A DNA stretch of 64,000 nucleotides from Desulfoscipio geothermicus (GCA_016841205.1 JAENZP010000001.1:186001-250000), one strand, 5' to 3'. Counted from the first letter of the stretch, positions 17,668 to 25,802 are shown. Translations and numbers: made by a program. Notes: generated by a model from the letters alone, not told the origin.

Positions 17668-18036
17668 TTATTTGCTTCCATTTCCATGAAATCCGGGATG
17701 AATTTCTTCTAACAGGGATAGCTGACCTTCAATGAAGGCATTGATATTATCCATAGCCGAAGCATCCCTCGTCTTATATATTTTAATACCGGCGGCGTTA
17801 AGCACTTCAGCGGCGTTTTCTCCACAGAGGGGTGTTAACACTACCTCAGACTTGTTATCCACAATGCTTTGCGCTGCTTTAATCCCGGCACCTCCCTGAC
17901 TGGCCGCGGCACTGTTATCAATGAATTTACGTTCTTTTGTTTCGGTATCATAAATAAGGAAATAGGGGGTACGTCCAAACGACTGACACACGCTTGTTTC
18001 TAAATTTGGATCATCTACAGGTATTGCTATTTTCAT
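17668..18036 (-). CDS. NifX/NafY-family metal-cluster protein, copy 1 variant
   Basis: A 122-residue NifX-fold protein (MKIAIPVDDPNLETSVCQSF, YFLIYDTETKE, SQGGAGIKAAQSIVDNK, TPLCGENAAEVL). ATG at 18036 has GGAGG six bases upstream. It overlaps the scaffold gene by 26 bases in another frame. Its N-terminal ~75 residues differ clearly from the copy-2 version, while its C-terminal 48 residues are identical, so a recombination edge lies within the gene. Probably a cluster carrier serving the ATPases downstream. Confidence 0.85.
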   Translation of the reverse strand: MKIAIPVDDPNLETSVCQSFGRTPYFLIYDTETKERKFIDNSAAASQGGAGIKAAQSIVDNKSEVVLTPLCGENAAEVLNAAGIKIYKTRDASAMDNINAFIEGQLSLLEEIHPGFHGNGSK

Positions 18037-18421
18037 TAGGATCCTCCGTTCTTTTCGCTTTAAAATAATCATCTATTGCATTGCGCAAAGCGCTTACACC
18101 CAGATTTGAGCAATGAACCTTGTTTTCAGGAAGACCATCCAAGGCCTCAATTATATCCTCTTCTGTAATTTTTAATGCTTCATCTAAGCTCTTGCCTTTT
18201 GCCAACACGGATGTCATGCTGGATGTTGCAATAGATGCACAGCAGCCGAAAACAAGATAGCTGATCTCTTTAATACAATTGTCTTTTATTTTTATATAAA
18301 AGGTCAGAGCATCTCCGCAGGAGGGATCTCCAAAGCTTCCTTCAGCATCTGCATCAGGCATACTATAGGCATTTTGAGGGCACATAAAATGTTCAAGTAC
18401 TTTATCGGAATAAATCATCAT
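18011..18421 (-). CDS. IscU/NifU-like iron-sulfur scaffold protein, copy 1
   Basis: A 136-residue IscU-fold protein with the three ligand cysteines in DPSCGD, FGCCASIA and VHCSNLG, plus the family start YSDKVLEHFMCPQN. It assembles or passes Fe-S clusters. The start overlaps the stop of the DUF134 regulator gene by four bases (ATGA). The last 20 residues (from KAKRTEDPNENS) are absent from copy 2, where the frame instead continues into the NifX gene. Confidence 0.9.
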   Translation of the reverse strand: MMIYSDKVLEHFMCPQNAYSMPDADAEGSFGDPSCGDALTFYIKIKDNCIKEISYLVFGCCASIATSSMTSVLAKGKSLDEALKITEEDIIEALDGLPENKVHCSNLGVSALRNAIDDYFKAKRTEDPNENSNTCR

Positions 18422-18798
18422 ACACCTCTATCCTCTGTTTCCATAAAGTCTCTACCGCATCTGCGTCTGCGACAACTACCGCCTCTACAGGCTTTGCCAT
18501 AGCCATCGCAAAGCCTGTATTCGCCGCCCTCAATTAGCAGCACTTTCCCATTTACCAGAGATTGGGCAGCTTTTTTTCTTGCCTCAGTATAAATACCTTG
18601 AACAGTTGTACGTGCTATATTCATTTGACTGGCACACTCTTCTTGTGTAAATCCTTCTAAGTCGATAAGCCTTATTGTCTCGTACTCATCAACTGTCATA
18701 TTGACAAAATGCTCCGTATTTGCCGGTGTATCAAGAGGCCCAAACCGGTTGTTTTCCGGCAGGCAGCAGACCTTTCTCCATTTCCTTGGCCTTGCCAT
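18418..18798 (-). CDS. DUF134 helix-turn-helix regulator, copy 1
   Basis: A 126-residue DUF134 protein: basic N-terminus (MARPRKWRKVC), a sigma-70-region-4-like helix-turn-helix (residues 40-85, FTQEECASQMNIARTTVQGIY) and a cysteine-rich basic tail (CRGGSCRRRRCG). DUF134 proteins usually sit with DUF5320, NifX-like and Mrp genes in anaerobes and are presumed metal- or cluster-sensing regulators. It is the natural candidate to bind the ACATATGT palindromes at the operon promoter. The same protein is encoded identically in copy 2. Confidence 0.85.
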   Translation of the reverse strand: MARPRKWRKVCCLPENNRFGPLDTPANTEHFVNMTVDEYETIRLIDLEGFTQEECASQMNIARTTVQGIYTEARKKAAQSLVNGKVLLIEGGEYRLCDGYGKACRGGSCRRRRCGRDFMETEDRGV

Positions 18799-18861
18799 AA
18801 ATCTTTCACCTCAATTTACGAGAGAAGTAGCCAGAGCGTCCTCCGGCTACTTTATAGCTTT

Positions 18862-19134
18862 TTATAAATTTTCCAGTTGCTTATTAATAAATTCAAGCCT
18901 GCTTTGCAATGCATCTCTTTGTTCTTGCAGCAACTCTTTTTGTGTTTTTGATGAAGCTTGGTCTACGTTATAATTTCCACCAAACGCTCTTCCAAAGCCG
19001 CGTCTGCATCTAAGTAATAATCCCAATCCTAAGCCTGTACCATATTTAACAGCATTTGTTCCGGAACAAGGTCCTAAGCCTCTACCAGACATTGTTCCTC
19101 GCCCCATCGGGCCAGTTCCATCTCGTCTTGGCAT
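18862..19134 (-). CDS. DUF5320 small Gly/Arg-rich protein, copy 1
   Basis: A 90-residue protein with the DUF5320 N-terminal signature PRRDGTGPMGRGTMSGRG followed by a Cys (GPCSG), a glycine/leucine stretch, and a C-terminal coiled coil (QKELLQEQRDALQSRLEFIN). ATG at 19134 has GGAGG eight bases upstream; GTG at 19143 abuts the Shine-Dalgarno. It is the operon's first gene. Its function is unknown; the coiled coil suggests oligomerisation. A GTAGCC/GGCTAC stem (18827-18850) lies in the gap before the next gene. Confidence 0.85.
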   Translation of the reverse strand: MPRRDGTGPMGRGTMSGRGLGPCSGTNAVKYGTGLGLGLLLRCRRGFGRAFGGNYNVDQASSKTQKELLQEQRDALQSRLEFINKQLENL

Positions 19135-19158
19135 ATGACTCACCTCCTTATGATTTAT

Positions 19159-19208
19159 GACATATGTCGTTTTCAGTTTTATTATACAGTGTTTATCACA
19201 TATGTCAA
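19159..19208 (-). promoter_or_regulatory. ORP-type operon promoter with two ACATATGT operators, copy 1
   Basis: On the minus strand the -35 is TTGACA (complement of 19203-19208) and the -10 is TATAAT (complement of 19181-19186), 16 bases apart. One palindrome core ACATATGT overlaps the -35 (19198-19205) and a second, GACATATGTC, lies downstream of the start region (19159-19168). This is a repressible sigma-A promoter layout. Confidence 0.75.
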
Positions 19209-19409
19209 TAACTATTTAGAGCTTTATTTTAAAATAAATATAAAGAACGCTAATTAAGGCGATCTGCCCGGTAATAGTTATTTGTCATTTATTTTCCTCC
19301 CGAAATAACAACATTGAATCTTATATCTTAAGGAAATTAGGTAAAAATCCAGGTGTCGATTGTCAAGGATTTACTATGGATTCACTTTTATCTATCTCTG
19401 TGTTTATAC

Positions 19410-20225
19410 TCATATGATTAATTGACTGCCTGTCGAAAGATATTCAATATTTTCTCCCATAACTGTTTTCAACAGTTTATAAGATTCAATCCCTGTACAG
19501 TGGCAGGTATAATATTTCGATTTTGTCTCCATAAAGTATTCGCCAATTTCAGCAACAACACTATCATGATTATTTGATAGGTTGTATAGATGAAAACCTC
19601 CGATAACATAGTCCGGTGTAGAACTTTTTTCTTTTCGGAAATATTCAATAATATTTACAATACCATTATGAGCACAACCGGTTACCAGCAGCGTTTTACC
19701 ATCTTCATTTATAACCAGATTTTGTTCATGTGCAAAATCATCTGGTATAAAAGATTCTCCAGTCTTGATAAGTAAGTCCCTATTGCCTGATGGTATGAGC
19801 CTATCACCTACAAAATTAGAGAATAATTCAAGTTGTTCATCAATTACAAGATGGTCTTTAATAAACACAAGGCGATCATTAGGCAATAGTGTTTCATCTA
19901 ATCCGATATCTGACTTTTCTCCATTTGGTCTGTTTAAATAGTGTTTTTCGAAAGCTCTTTGATGCAAGTAAACTTTTGCTTTATTGTTTACGCTGAAAAA
20001 AGCTTTAAGGCCTCCGCCATGATCATAATGTCCATGAGAAATCACTGCCAGATCTACTTCTGATAAATTTACATTCATTTTTGCTGCGTTTTCGATAAAG
20101 AGAGCACTTGCTCCGGTATCAAATAAAAGTTTATGATATTTTGTTTCTATATATAAACTTAATCCATGCTCGCTTTCTAAATTTTCAATATTTGAAATGT
20201 TTTCTACTAATATTTTTATAATCAT
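19410..20225 (-). CDS. MBL-fold metallo-hydrolase (dihydropteroate synthase-associated type)
   Basis: A 271-residue metallo-beta-lactamase-fold protein with the metal-binding motif SHGHYDHGGG (residues 63-72), VTGCAHNGIVNI, and a C-terminal GGFHLYN and CHCTG. This pattern belongs to the MJ0301/methanopterin-related subfamily often annotated as 7,8-dihydropterin-6-methyl-aminobenzene phosphate synthase-like; the true substrate is unknown. It lies between the two operon copies with the CDF gene, outside the repeat. Such MBL genes commonly accompany Mrp/NifX clusters, so a link to metal or cluster metabolism is plausible. Confidence 0.8.
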   Translation of the reverse strand: MIIKILVENISNIENLESEHGLSLYIETKYHKLLFDTGASALFIENAAKMNVNLSEVDLAVISHGHYDHGGGLKAFFSVNNKAKVYLHQRAFEKHYLNRPNGEKSDIGLDETLLPNDRLVFIKDHLVIDEQLELFSNFVGDRLIPSGNRDLLIKTGESFIPDDFAHEQNLVINEDGKTLLVTGCAHNGIVNIIEYFRKEKSSTPDYVIGGFHLYNLSNNHDSVVAEIGEYFMETKSKYYTCHCTGIESYKLLKTVMGENIEYLSTGSQLII

Positions 20226-20328
20226 GCTTTATACCTACTTTCTTCTAGAAATAACTTCATATTTTTGGACGAGTATCTTAAAACTTTTCAAAAAAACTTC
20301 TTAAATAACAATTTATGTATTCAATCAG

Positions 20329-21561
20329 TTAACTTAAAATCGCATACTCGTTTCCACCTACAGCTATTGAGTCTGAAGTTAAGTTAAATGTTAATCCAAG
20401 TTTTTCAAATGCCTGTTTCGGCAATTCATCATTTGTTACAATAACCTCGATATTAGCATTTGAAAATACATAACGTGGACCTTTACTTTCAAAGTCATTA
20501 TTGACAAGTATAAAATCAACCATGTTTTTTACAAGGAATTCTGCAGATAGAATACCCTTGCCTTTTTCTATTCTTGTATAAGGATTATTAAGAATGATAG
20601 CTTTGCTGGCGACCTTTGTTCCTACTCTAAATGTAACAAGCATAAAAAAAGGTGCCTCTCCAAAATGGGGGCTGATTGAAGCTCGATCTTCTGTCAACGG
20701 CAAAGCATAAATAGTTTCTTCTTTCTGTAATGGTTCATAATGGATTTGGACTTGGTCAATATTCTTAATTTCGTCTTTGGTAATTCTCTCGATTTTATCT
20801 GCAATAAAATGAGCTCTATCTAAATTGTGAGTTTTCAATATGATATCAGCTTCGATAAATTTATATCGTCCAGAATTACGTCCTGTTAAAGTTTTAAGTT
20901 CAACAACCTGAGGTGTATCTAAAATAATCTTTTCAACTTTGCTTAGAGTTTCATAATCCACGGAAGCATCTAAAAGAACCCTGGCTCCATCCATTAATAT
21001 CTGAATACCCGTCCTCACAATAAATATAACAACAATCAGAGCAGCAATTTTGTCAAATTGGAAGCCGAGCAAGCTGGAAATAATCGCTATTAAAACAATC
21101 GAATTGCTAAATACATCAGTTTGGATATGAGATGCATCAGCCAAGAGAATTGGTGAATTAATCTTTTGTCCAATTTTTCTCTCATACTTCGAAAACCAGA
21201 AAGTGATCATCATTGCAATCAATAGACTAATTATGGCAAGTTCCGAATTTCTCAGTTCAGTTATGTTTGTATCTATAACGTCTAGTACAATTTCATAGCC
21301 CGTATATAGAATAACAAAAGAAATAATAACGGACATTAAATTCTCTATTTTATAAAGTCCATAAGGGAATGACTTGGTTTTGCGTTTGGCTATCTTTAGT
21401 CCTGCAAAAACAGTTAAAGATGCAATAAAATCTGCAAAAGTGTGAAAAGCTTCCGCCTTTAATGCGATACTACCGGTAGCAATTGCGGATATATACTTAA
21501 TACCAAATATAATGATATTTATAACAATCGCAATAAACGCGGTCCTTTCACTTTGCTCCAT
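20329..21561 (-). CDS. Cation diffusion facilitator fused to a NifX-like domain
   Basis: A 410-residue two-part protein. Residues 1-200 are a six-helix CDF transporter with site-A motifs HTFAD and DASHIQTD; a CDF cytoplasmic domain follows (about 200-285, HYEPL). The last ~120 residues have the NifX/NafY pattern (YALPLTEDRASISPHFGEAPFFMLV, in pieces ISPHFGEAPFFM and KGILSAEFLVKNMVDFILVN). CDF proteins export divalent metals by proton antiport. The appended domain may sense or bind a metal cluster. ATG at 21561 has GGAAG eight bases upstream; ATGs at 21588 and 21609 are alternatives. It adjoins two NifX-rich operons. Confidence 0.85.
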   Translation of the reverse strand: MEQSERTAFIAIVINIIIFGIKYISAIATGSIALKAEAFHTFADFIASLTVFAGLKIAKRKTKSFPYGLYKIENLMSVIISFVILYTGYEIVLDVIDTNITELRNSELAIISLLIAMMITFWFSKYERKIGQKINSPILLADASHIQTDVFSNSIVLIAIISSLLGFQFDKIAALIVVIFIVRTGIQILMDGARVLLDASVDYETLSKVEKIILDTPQVVELKTLTGRNSGRYKFIEADIILKTHNLDRAHFIADKIERITKDEIKNIDQVQIHYEPLQKEETIYALPLTEDRASISPHFGEAPFFMLVTFRVGTKVASKAIILNNPYTRIEKGKGILSAEFLVKNMVDFILVNNDFESKGPRYVFSNANIEVIVTNDELPKQAFEKLGLTFNLTSDSIAVGGNEYAILS

Positions 21562-21731
21562 CCTAGTCACTTCCTTCCCAAAATTCATGATTGATTTTTC
21601 ACAATCCACTCAATAATCATCAATATGTATAACAGGCATTGATAAACCAACTCACAGGCACGATGGCCTGGGATGTCTTGAGCTGTGCTTTAGATAGTTA
21701 TATCTTTTATGTAGCAAGGGACTTTTCTTTT

Positions 21732-21773
21732 GGGAAGTTTTTGGTAATGGCAAGCCAAACCCAAAAACTTCCC
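21732..21773 (-). terminator. Hairpin at the end of operon copy 2
   Basis: GGGAAGTTTTTGG (21732-21744) pairs perfectly with CCAAAAACTTCCC (21761-21773). The boundary of the 4.5 kb repeat (21750) lies inside the loop, so copy 1 keeps only the right arm. This suggests copy 2 has the original 3' end and copy 1 was cut there. Confidence 0.5.
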
Positions 21774-21782
21774 GTGCAGTAG

Positions 21783-22142
21783 CTAATTACCGCAATCGCC
21801 AAAATGCTGATGTTCGTGACAAACAGAACCGGTAGATTTTAGCGCACCCTGCAAATATGCTGTTACCGCTGCTTCAGCATTACCACGTGCTCCGACAATA
21901 ACTTCAATGTTTTTTTCATTAAATATATCGATAGCCCCAGCGCCCATGCCTCCGGAAATAATCACGTTAACCCCCTTATCATTTAGGAAGTTAGGCAAAA
22001 ATCCCGGCCTATGTCCAGGGTTGGCAATCGTTTCACTCTTCATGATTTGACTGTTTTCAGTATCAAAAATCATAAAGCTTCTACAATGTCCAAAATGCTC
22101 CGTAACCATTCCATTATCACTCGCTACTGCAATTTTCATCAT
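21783..22142 (-). CDS. NifX/NafY-family ORP-like protein, copy 2
   Basis: A 119-residue copy of the protein at 14778-15137, identical except for Phe in place of Leu in the C-terminal CHEHQHFGDC metal-binding tail. Its start overlaps the upstream Mrp gene. It is the last gene of operon copy 2, followed directly by the perfect hairpin at 21732-21773. Confidence 0.85.
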   Translation of the reverse strand: MMKIAVASDNGMVTEHFGHCRSFMIFDTENSQIMKSETIANPGHRPGFLPNFLNDKGVNVIISGGMGAGAIDIFNEKNIEVIVGARGNAEAAVTAYLQGALKSTGSVCHEHQHFGDCGN

Positions 22143-22933
22143 TTTATTTCCTCCATTTCTTCTTCTAGTATTTGTGCAACAGGCTCAAGCCAGGCAGCAT
22201 CATATAATTCCTCTATCAAACCGCGATCGCAGGCGGCCGATATTTCCGGGTCAATCGGCAATTTGGCAAGCACCTTTAAGTTATGCTTATAAGCTATTTC
22301 ATCAATGTGGCTATCGCCAAATATCTTGTATTCCTTATTATTATCCGGGCACTTAAAATATGACATATTCTCCACCAAGCCAATGATCGGAATATTCATC
22401 ATTTCGGCCATCTTAGCTGCTTTGGAAACGATCATCGAAACAAGTTCCTGCGGGGAGGTTACTATAATAATTCCATCCACAGGAATGGATTGAAATACCG
22501 TGAGCGGCACATCACCAGTGCCCGGTGGCATATCAATAAACATGAAATCAACATCACTCCAGATGACCTCTGTCCAAAACTGCTTAACGGAACCAGCAAT
22601 AAGCGGGCCTCGCCAAATAACAGGATCTGTGTCGTTTTGCAGCAAAAGGTTAATGGACATGATATCTATCCCGGTCTTGCTTTGAATAGGGAATATGCCC
22701 ATTTCGTTACCTGTAGCTTTTTCCTTTATACCAAAAGCTTTTGGAATAGATGGACCGGTTACGTCAGCGTCAAGAATGGCGGAATGATAACCCCTTCTGT
22801 TCATTGCAACAGCCAACATGGATGTTACTAATGATTTGCCAACTCCTCCTTTACCGCTGATCACACCGATAACCTTTTTGATACTGCTTAATTCATGTGG
22901 TTGTACGGAAAAATCTTCGACATTCTCAGCCAT
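22139..22933 (-). CDS. Mrp/NBP35-type P-loop ATPase, copy 2
   Basis: The same 264-residue protein as at 15134-15928, with GKGGVGKS, MPPGTGDVPLTV and the single-cysteine segment ENMSYFKCPDN. That both copies lack the second Cys of CxxC shows the trait predates the duplication and is not a read error in one copy. The presumed role is ATP-driven cluster handover to the NifX-like partner encoded next. Confidence 0.9.
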   Translation of the reverse strand: MAENVEDFSVQPHELSSIKKVIGVISGKGGVGKSLVTSMLAVAMNRRGYHSAILDADVTGPSIPKAFGIKEKATGNEMGIFPIQSKTGIDIMSINLLLQNDTDPVIWRGPLIAGSVKQFWTEVIWSDVDFMFIDMPPGTGDVPLTVFQSIPVDGIIIVTSPQELVSMIVSKAAKMAEMMNIPIIGLVENMSYFKCPDNNKEYKIFGDSHIDEIAYKHNLKVLAKLPIDPEISAACDRGLIEELYDAAWLEPVAQILEEEMEEIK

Positions 22934-22957
22934 TTGGTTAACTCCTTTTCTTGGAAT

Positions 22958-23830
22958 TTAATTACCTGTAAATAGGTAGTCCGTTGTTTTAGCATAAACT
23001 TCTCTTACAGCGCGACCCGACGCGCAATCTATATCAACAATGGCCTGTCCATTATTGATAGCTTTTACCGCATTCGAATCAAACGGTATTTTGCCTGTTA
23101 AAGGAATGTTATTGACTTTACAAAACGACTCAATCTGGTTGGCATTCTCAAGATTAGTGTCATACTTATTTATGCAAACAACCGTTTTGGTTTGGAAGAT
23201 GCCTGCTGTTTTAATAATGCGCTCCATGTCACTTATGCCTGATATGGAAGGCTCTGCAACAATTAAAACCATATCAACGCCACTCAAGGATGCAATGACC
23301 GGGCAACCGATACCTGGGGAACCGTCAATAATTGCCAAATCAGCATTAGCTGCTGCCGCCTCTTTCATCTGCTTTTTCACCTCAGTAACCAGCATCCCTG
23401 AATTACCGCTGCCCATTTTGAGTTGGGCGGTAGAAAACACCTTATCTTTCTCGGTATACAGCATCAATTCCCCTGCCACTGCAGGCACTGAAGATACAGC
23501 ACCTTCAGGGCAAACAAACTCACAAACACCGCAGCCTTCACATGCAAAAGGGTCCACCTGATAAGCTGTATCCACTATAATTGCATCAAACCTGCAGTAT
23601 TTTCTGCACTCATCGCACTGGATACATAATTCCCGATTTATTTCTGCTTTGGACATCCCAAAATAGGCTGTTCGCTTGGGTTCAGAGGACTGACCCATGA
23701 TCAAGTGCAAGTTGGGTGCATCTACATCACAATCAGCACAGGCCTTAGCATCGGATAATCTGATAAACGCACTGGCAATTGTAGTTTTCCCTGTGCCGCC
23801 TTTGCCACTAAGGATTAGTAACTGTTTCAT
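22958..23830 (-). CDS. MinD-superfamily ferredoxin-ATPase, second of pair, copy 2
   Basis: The same 290-residue protein as at 15953-16825: Walker A GKGGTGKT, CIQCDECRKYC and CEGCGVCEFVCP [4Fe-4S] sites, IIDGSPGIGCPV. It overlaps its upstream paralogue by 23 bases, as in copy 1, and is followed after 24 bases by the Mrp gene. Confidence 0.92.
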   Translation of the reverse strand: MKQLLILSGKGGTGKTTIASAFIRLSDAKACADCDVDAPNLHLIMGQSSEPKRTAYFGMSKAEINRELCIQCDECRKYCRFDAIIVDTAYQVDPFACEGCGVCEFVCPEGAVSSVPAVAGELMLYTEKDKVFSTAQLKMGSGNSGMLVTEVKKQMKEAAAANADLAIIDGSPGIGCPVIASLSGVDMVLIVAEPSISGISDMERIIKTAGIFQTKTVVCINKYDTNLENANQIESFCKVNNIPLTGKIPFDSNAVKAINNGQAIVDIDCASGRAVREVYAKTTDYLFTGN

Positions 23831-24671
23831 GCTGCTGCACCTCCTTAGTCACCTTTTGAAGCAGGGAAGCAAACAACGTTTGATATTTTTCATTTTCCTT
23901 AACCGCAATCCGCGCATTTGAATTTAAAGTGCCAAGCTCATGGTCAAAGGGTATTCGGTCTAAAATCTTGATGTTCTTTTCTAAACAGAATTTCTCGGCA
24001 GGATTTTCTCCATCAAGGCATTTGTTAAGAACTACCCCATGAGGTCTGTCAAATAACTTGACCAGTTCATAAACCATATTGAGATTATGCACGCCGAACA
24101 AGGTAGGCTCGGCCACCAAGATGCAATAATCCGCTTCTTTGATGCTTTCCATGACGATGCAGGCACTCCCGGGAGGGCAATCAATAAAGGTCAGCTTTTT
24201 TCCGCCGGGCTTATTTTCATTGAGCAGTTTCTTGATAATAGGAACACCAGACTCAACACCAAAGTTCAATATTCCTGTGTTTACAGTTACATTATCCTTA
24301 GTACCTTTTTGCACTTTACCGATAACCTTATCCTTATCCGACAGAGCTTCTACAGGGCATAACAACACGCATCCCCCACAGCAATGGCAAACGTCATCAA
24401 AGATTTTCAACTTGTCATTAACGTAGGCTAATGCATTGAACCTGCAAAAATAGGCACATATACGGCAGCCCATGCAAAGCTGCTCATCTACGGATGGAAT
24501 CTTAATGGTTATTTCTTCCTCTTTTACATTTTCAGGCTTGAAAAACAGATGCCCGTTGGGCTCTTCAACGTCACAGTCTATATAGATGGACTCCTTCGCT
24601 GCTGCTGCTAAATTAACCGATACAAGTGTCTTTCCTGTGCCGCCTTTGCCGCTAAGCACCGCTATCCTCAT
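23808..24671 (-). CDS. MinD-superfamily ferredoxin-ATPase, first of pair, copy 2
   Basis: The same protein as at 16803-17666, with GKGGTGKT, CMGCRICAYFC, CHCCGGCVLLCP and FIDCPPGSACIV. The ATG at 24671 directly follows the stop of the fused scaffold-NifX gene (TAATATG); 24692 is an alternative start. Translational coupling is expected. Confidence 0.9.
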   Translation of the reverse strand: MRIAVLSGKGGTGKTLVSVNLAAAAKESIYIDCDVEEPNGHLFFKPENVKEEEITIKIPSVDEQLCMGCRICAYFCRFNALAYVNDKLKIFDDVCHCCGGCVLLCPVEALSDKDKVIGKVQKGTKDNVTVNTGILNFGVESGVPIIKKLLNENKPGGKKLTFIDCPPGSACIVMESIKEADYCILVAEPTLFGVHNLNMVYELVKLFDRPHGVVLNKCLDGENPAEKFCLEKNIKILDRIPFDHELGTLNSNARIAVKENEKYQTLFASLLQKVTKEVQQHETVTNP

Positions 24672-24672
24672 A

Positions 24673-25425
24673 TTATTTGCTTCCATTTCCATGAAATCCG
24701 GGATGAATTTCTTCTAACAGGGATAGCTGACCTTCAATGAAGGCATTGATATTATCCATAGCCGAAGCATCCCTCGTCTTATATATTTTAATACCGGCGG
24801 CGTTAAGCACTTCAGCGGCGTTTTCTCCACATCTTGGAGTAAGCAAAACGCTTACCTTGTTATCGATAATAGTTTGGGCAGCCTTAATTCCGGCGCCACC
24901 CTGACTGGCCGTTGCACTGTTGTCAATTATTATACTTTCTTTTGTTTCGGTATCATAAATAAGGAAATATAAGGCACGACCAAACGACTGACACACGCTT
25001 GTTTCCAACTTTTTATCTTCTACCGGTATTGCAATTTTCATAAGAATCCTCCCTAACATTTTTTTTAAATAATTATTAATTGCATTGCGCAAAGCGCTTA
25101 CACCCAGATTTGAGCAATGCACTTTACTTTCAGGAAGACCATCTAAGGCCTCAATTATATCCTCTTCTGTAATTTTTAATGCTTCATCTAAGCTCTTGCC
25201 TTTTGCCAACACGGATGTCATGCTGGATGTTGCAATAGATGCACAGCAGCCGAAAACAAGATAGCTGATCTCTTTAATACAATTGTCTTTTATTTTTATA
25301 TAAAAGGTCAGAGCATCTCCGCAGGAGGGATCTCCAAAGCTTCCTTCAGCATCTGCATCAGGCATACTATAGGCATTTTGAGGGCACATAAAATGTTCAA
25401 GTACTTTATCGGAATAAATCATCAT
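24673..25425 (-). CDS. IscU-like scaffold fused in frame to NifX-like domain, copy 2
   Basis: A 250-residue open frame. Residues 1-118 are the IscU-like scaffold (DPSCGD, FGCCASIA, VHCSNLG) and residues 129-250 the NifX-like domain (MKIAIPVEDKKLETSVCQSF, SQGGAGIKAAQTIIDNK, TPRCGENAAEVL). In copy 1 these are two overlapping genes in different frames. The link is NYLKKMLGRIL, coded across a run of eight A residues (complement of 25059-25066) and a retained ribosome site (GGGAGG) six bases before an internal ATG at 25041. The cell may therefore make a fusion, a free NifX protein, or both; a length change in the A-run would separate them. The NifX half up to about residue 75 diverges from copy 1. 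Confidence 0.82.
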   Translation of the reverse strand: MMIYSDKVLEHFMCPQNAYSMPDADAEGSFGDPSCGDALTFYIKIKDNCIKEISYLVFGCCASIATSSMTSVLAKGKSLDEALKITEEDIIEALDGLPESKVHCSNLGVSALRNAINNYLKKMLGRILMKIAIPVEDKKLETSVCQSFGRALYFLIYDTETKESIIIDNSATASQGGAGIKAAQTIIDNKVSVLLTPRCGENAAEVLNAAGIKIYKTRDASAMDNINAFIEGQLSLLEEIHPGFHGNGSK

Positions 25426-25802
25426 ACACCTCTATCCTCTGTTTCCATAAAGTCTCTACCGCATCTGCGTCTGCGACAACTACCGCCTCTACAGGCTTTG
25501 CCATAGCCATCGCAAAGCCTGTATTCGCCGCCCTCAATTAGCAGCACTTTCCCATTTACCAGAGATTGGGCAGCTTTTTTTCTTGCCTCAGTATAAATAC
25601 CTTGAACAGTTGTACGTGCTATATTCATTTGACTGGCACACTCTTCTTGTGTAAATCCTTCTAAGTCGATAAGCCTTATTGTCTCGTACTCATCAACTGT
25701 CATATTGACAAAATGCTCCGTATTTGCCGGTGTATCAAGAGGCCCAAACCGGTTGTTTTCCGGCAGGCAGCAGACCTTTCTCCATTTCCTTGGCCTTGCC
25801 AT
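25422..25802 (-). CDS. DUF134 helix-turn-helix regulator, copy 2
   Basis: Identical in amino-acid sequence to the regulator at 18418-18798, with the helix-turn-helix FTQEECASQMNIARTTVQGIY and cysteine-rich tail. Its stop overlaps the next start (ATGA). Two identical regulators and identical operators imply that both operons respond to the same signal. Confidence 0.85.
   Translation of the reverse strand: MARPRKWRKVCCLPENNRFGPLDTPANTEHFVNMTVDEYETIRLIDLEGFTQEECASQMNIARTTVQGIYTEARKKAAQSLVNGKVLLIEGGEYRLCDGYGKACRGGSCRRRRCGRDFMETEDRGV

Larger units (their letters stand above)
14745..19268. repeat. ORP-type operon repeat, copy 1 (4.5 kb)
   Basis: This segment recurs at 21750-26272 in the same orientation, offset 7005 bases (7004 beyond about 18050). 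Apart from three bases near 14803-14811 I saw no differences except a block at about 17826-18140. The repeat includes the whole eight-gene operon with its promoter and operators, but not the MBL and CDF genes that separate the copies. Confidence 0.97.

Noticed and set aside
14778-19134. Nitrogenase cofactor locus based on NifX/NifU-like genes
   Set aside because: No nifH, nifD, nifK, nifB radical-SAM or nifE/N genes are present; the MinD-ferredoxin/Mrp/DUF134 set fits an ORP-type operon better.
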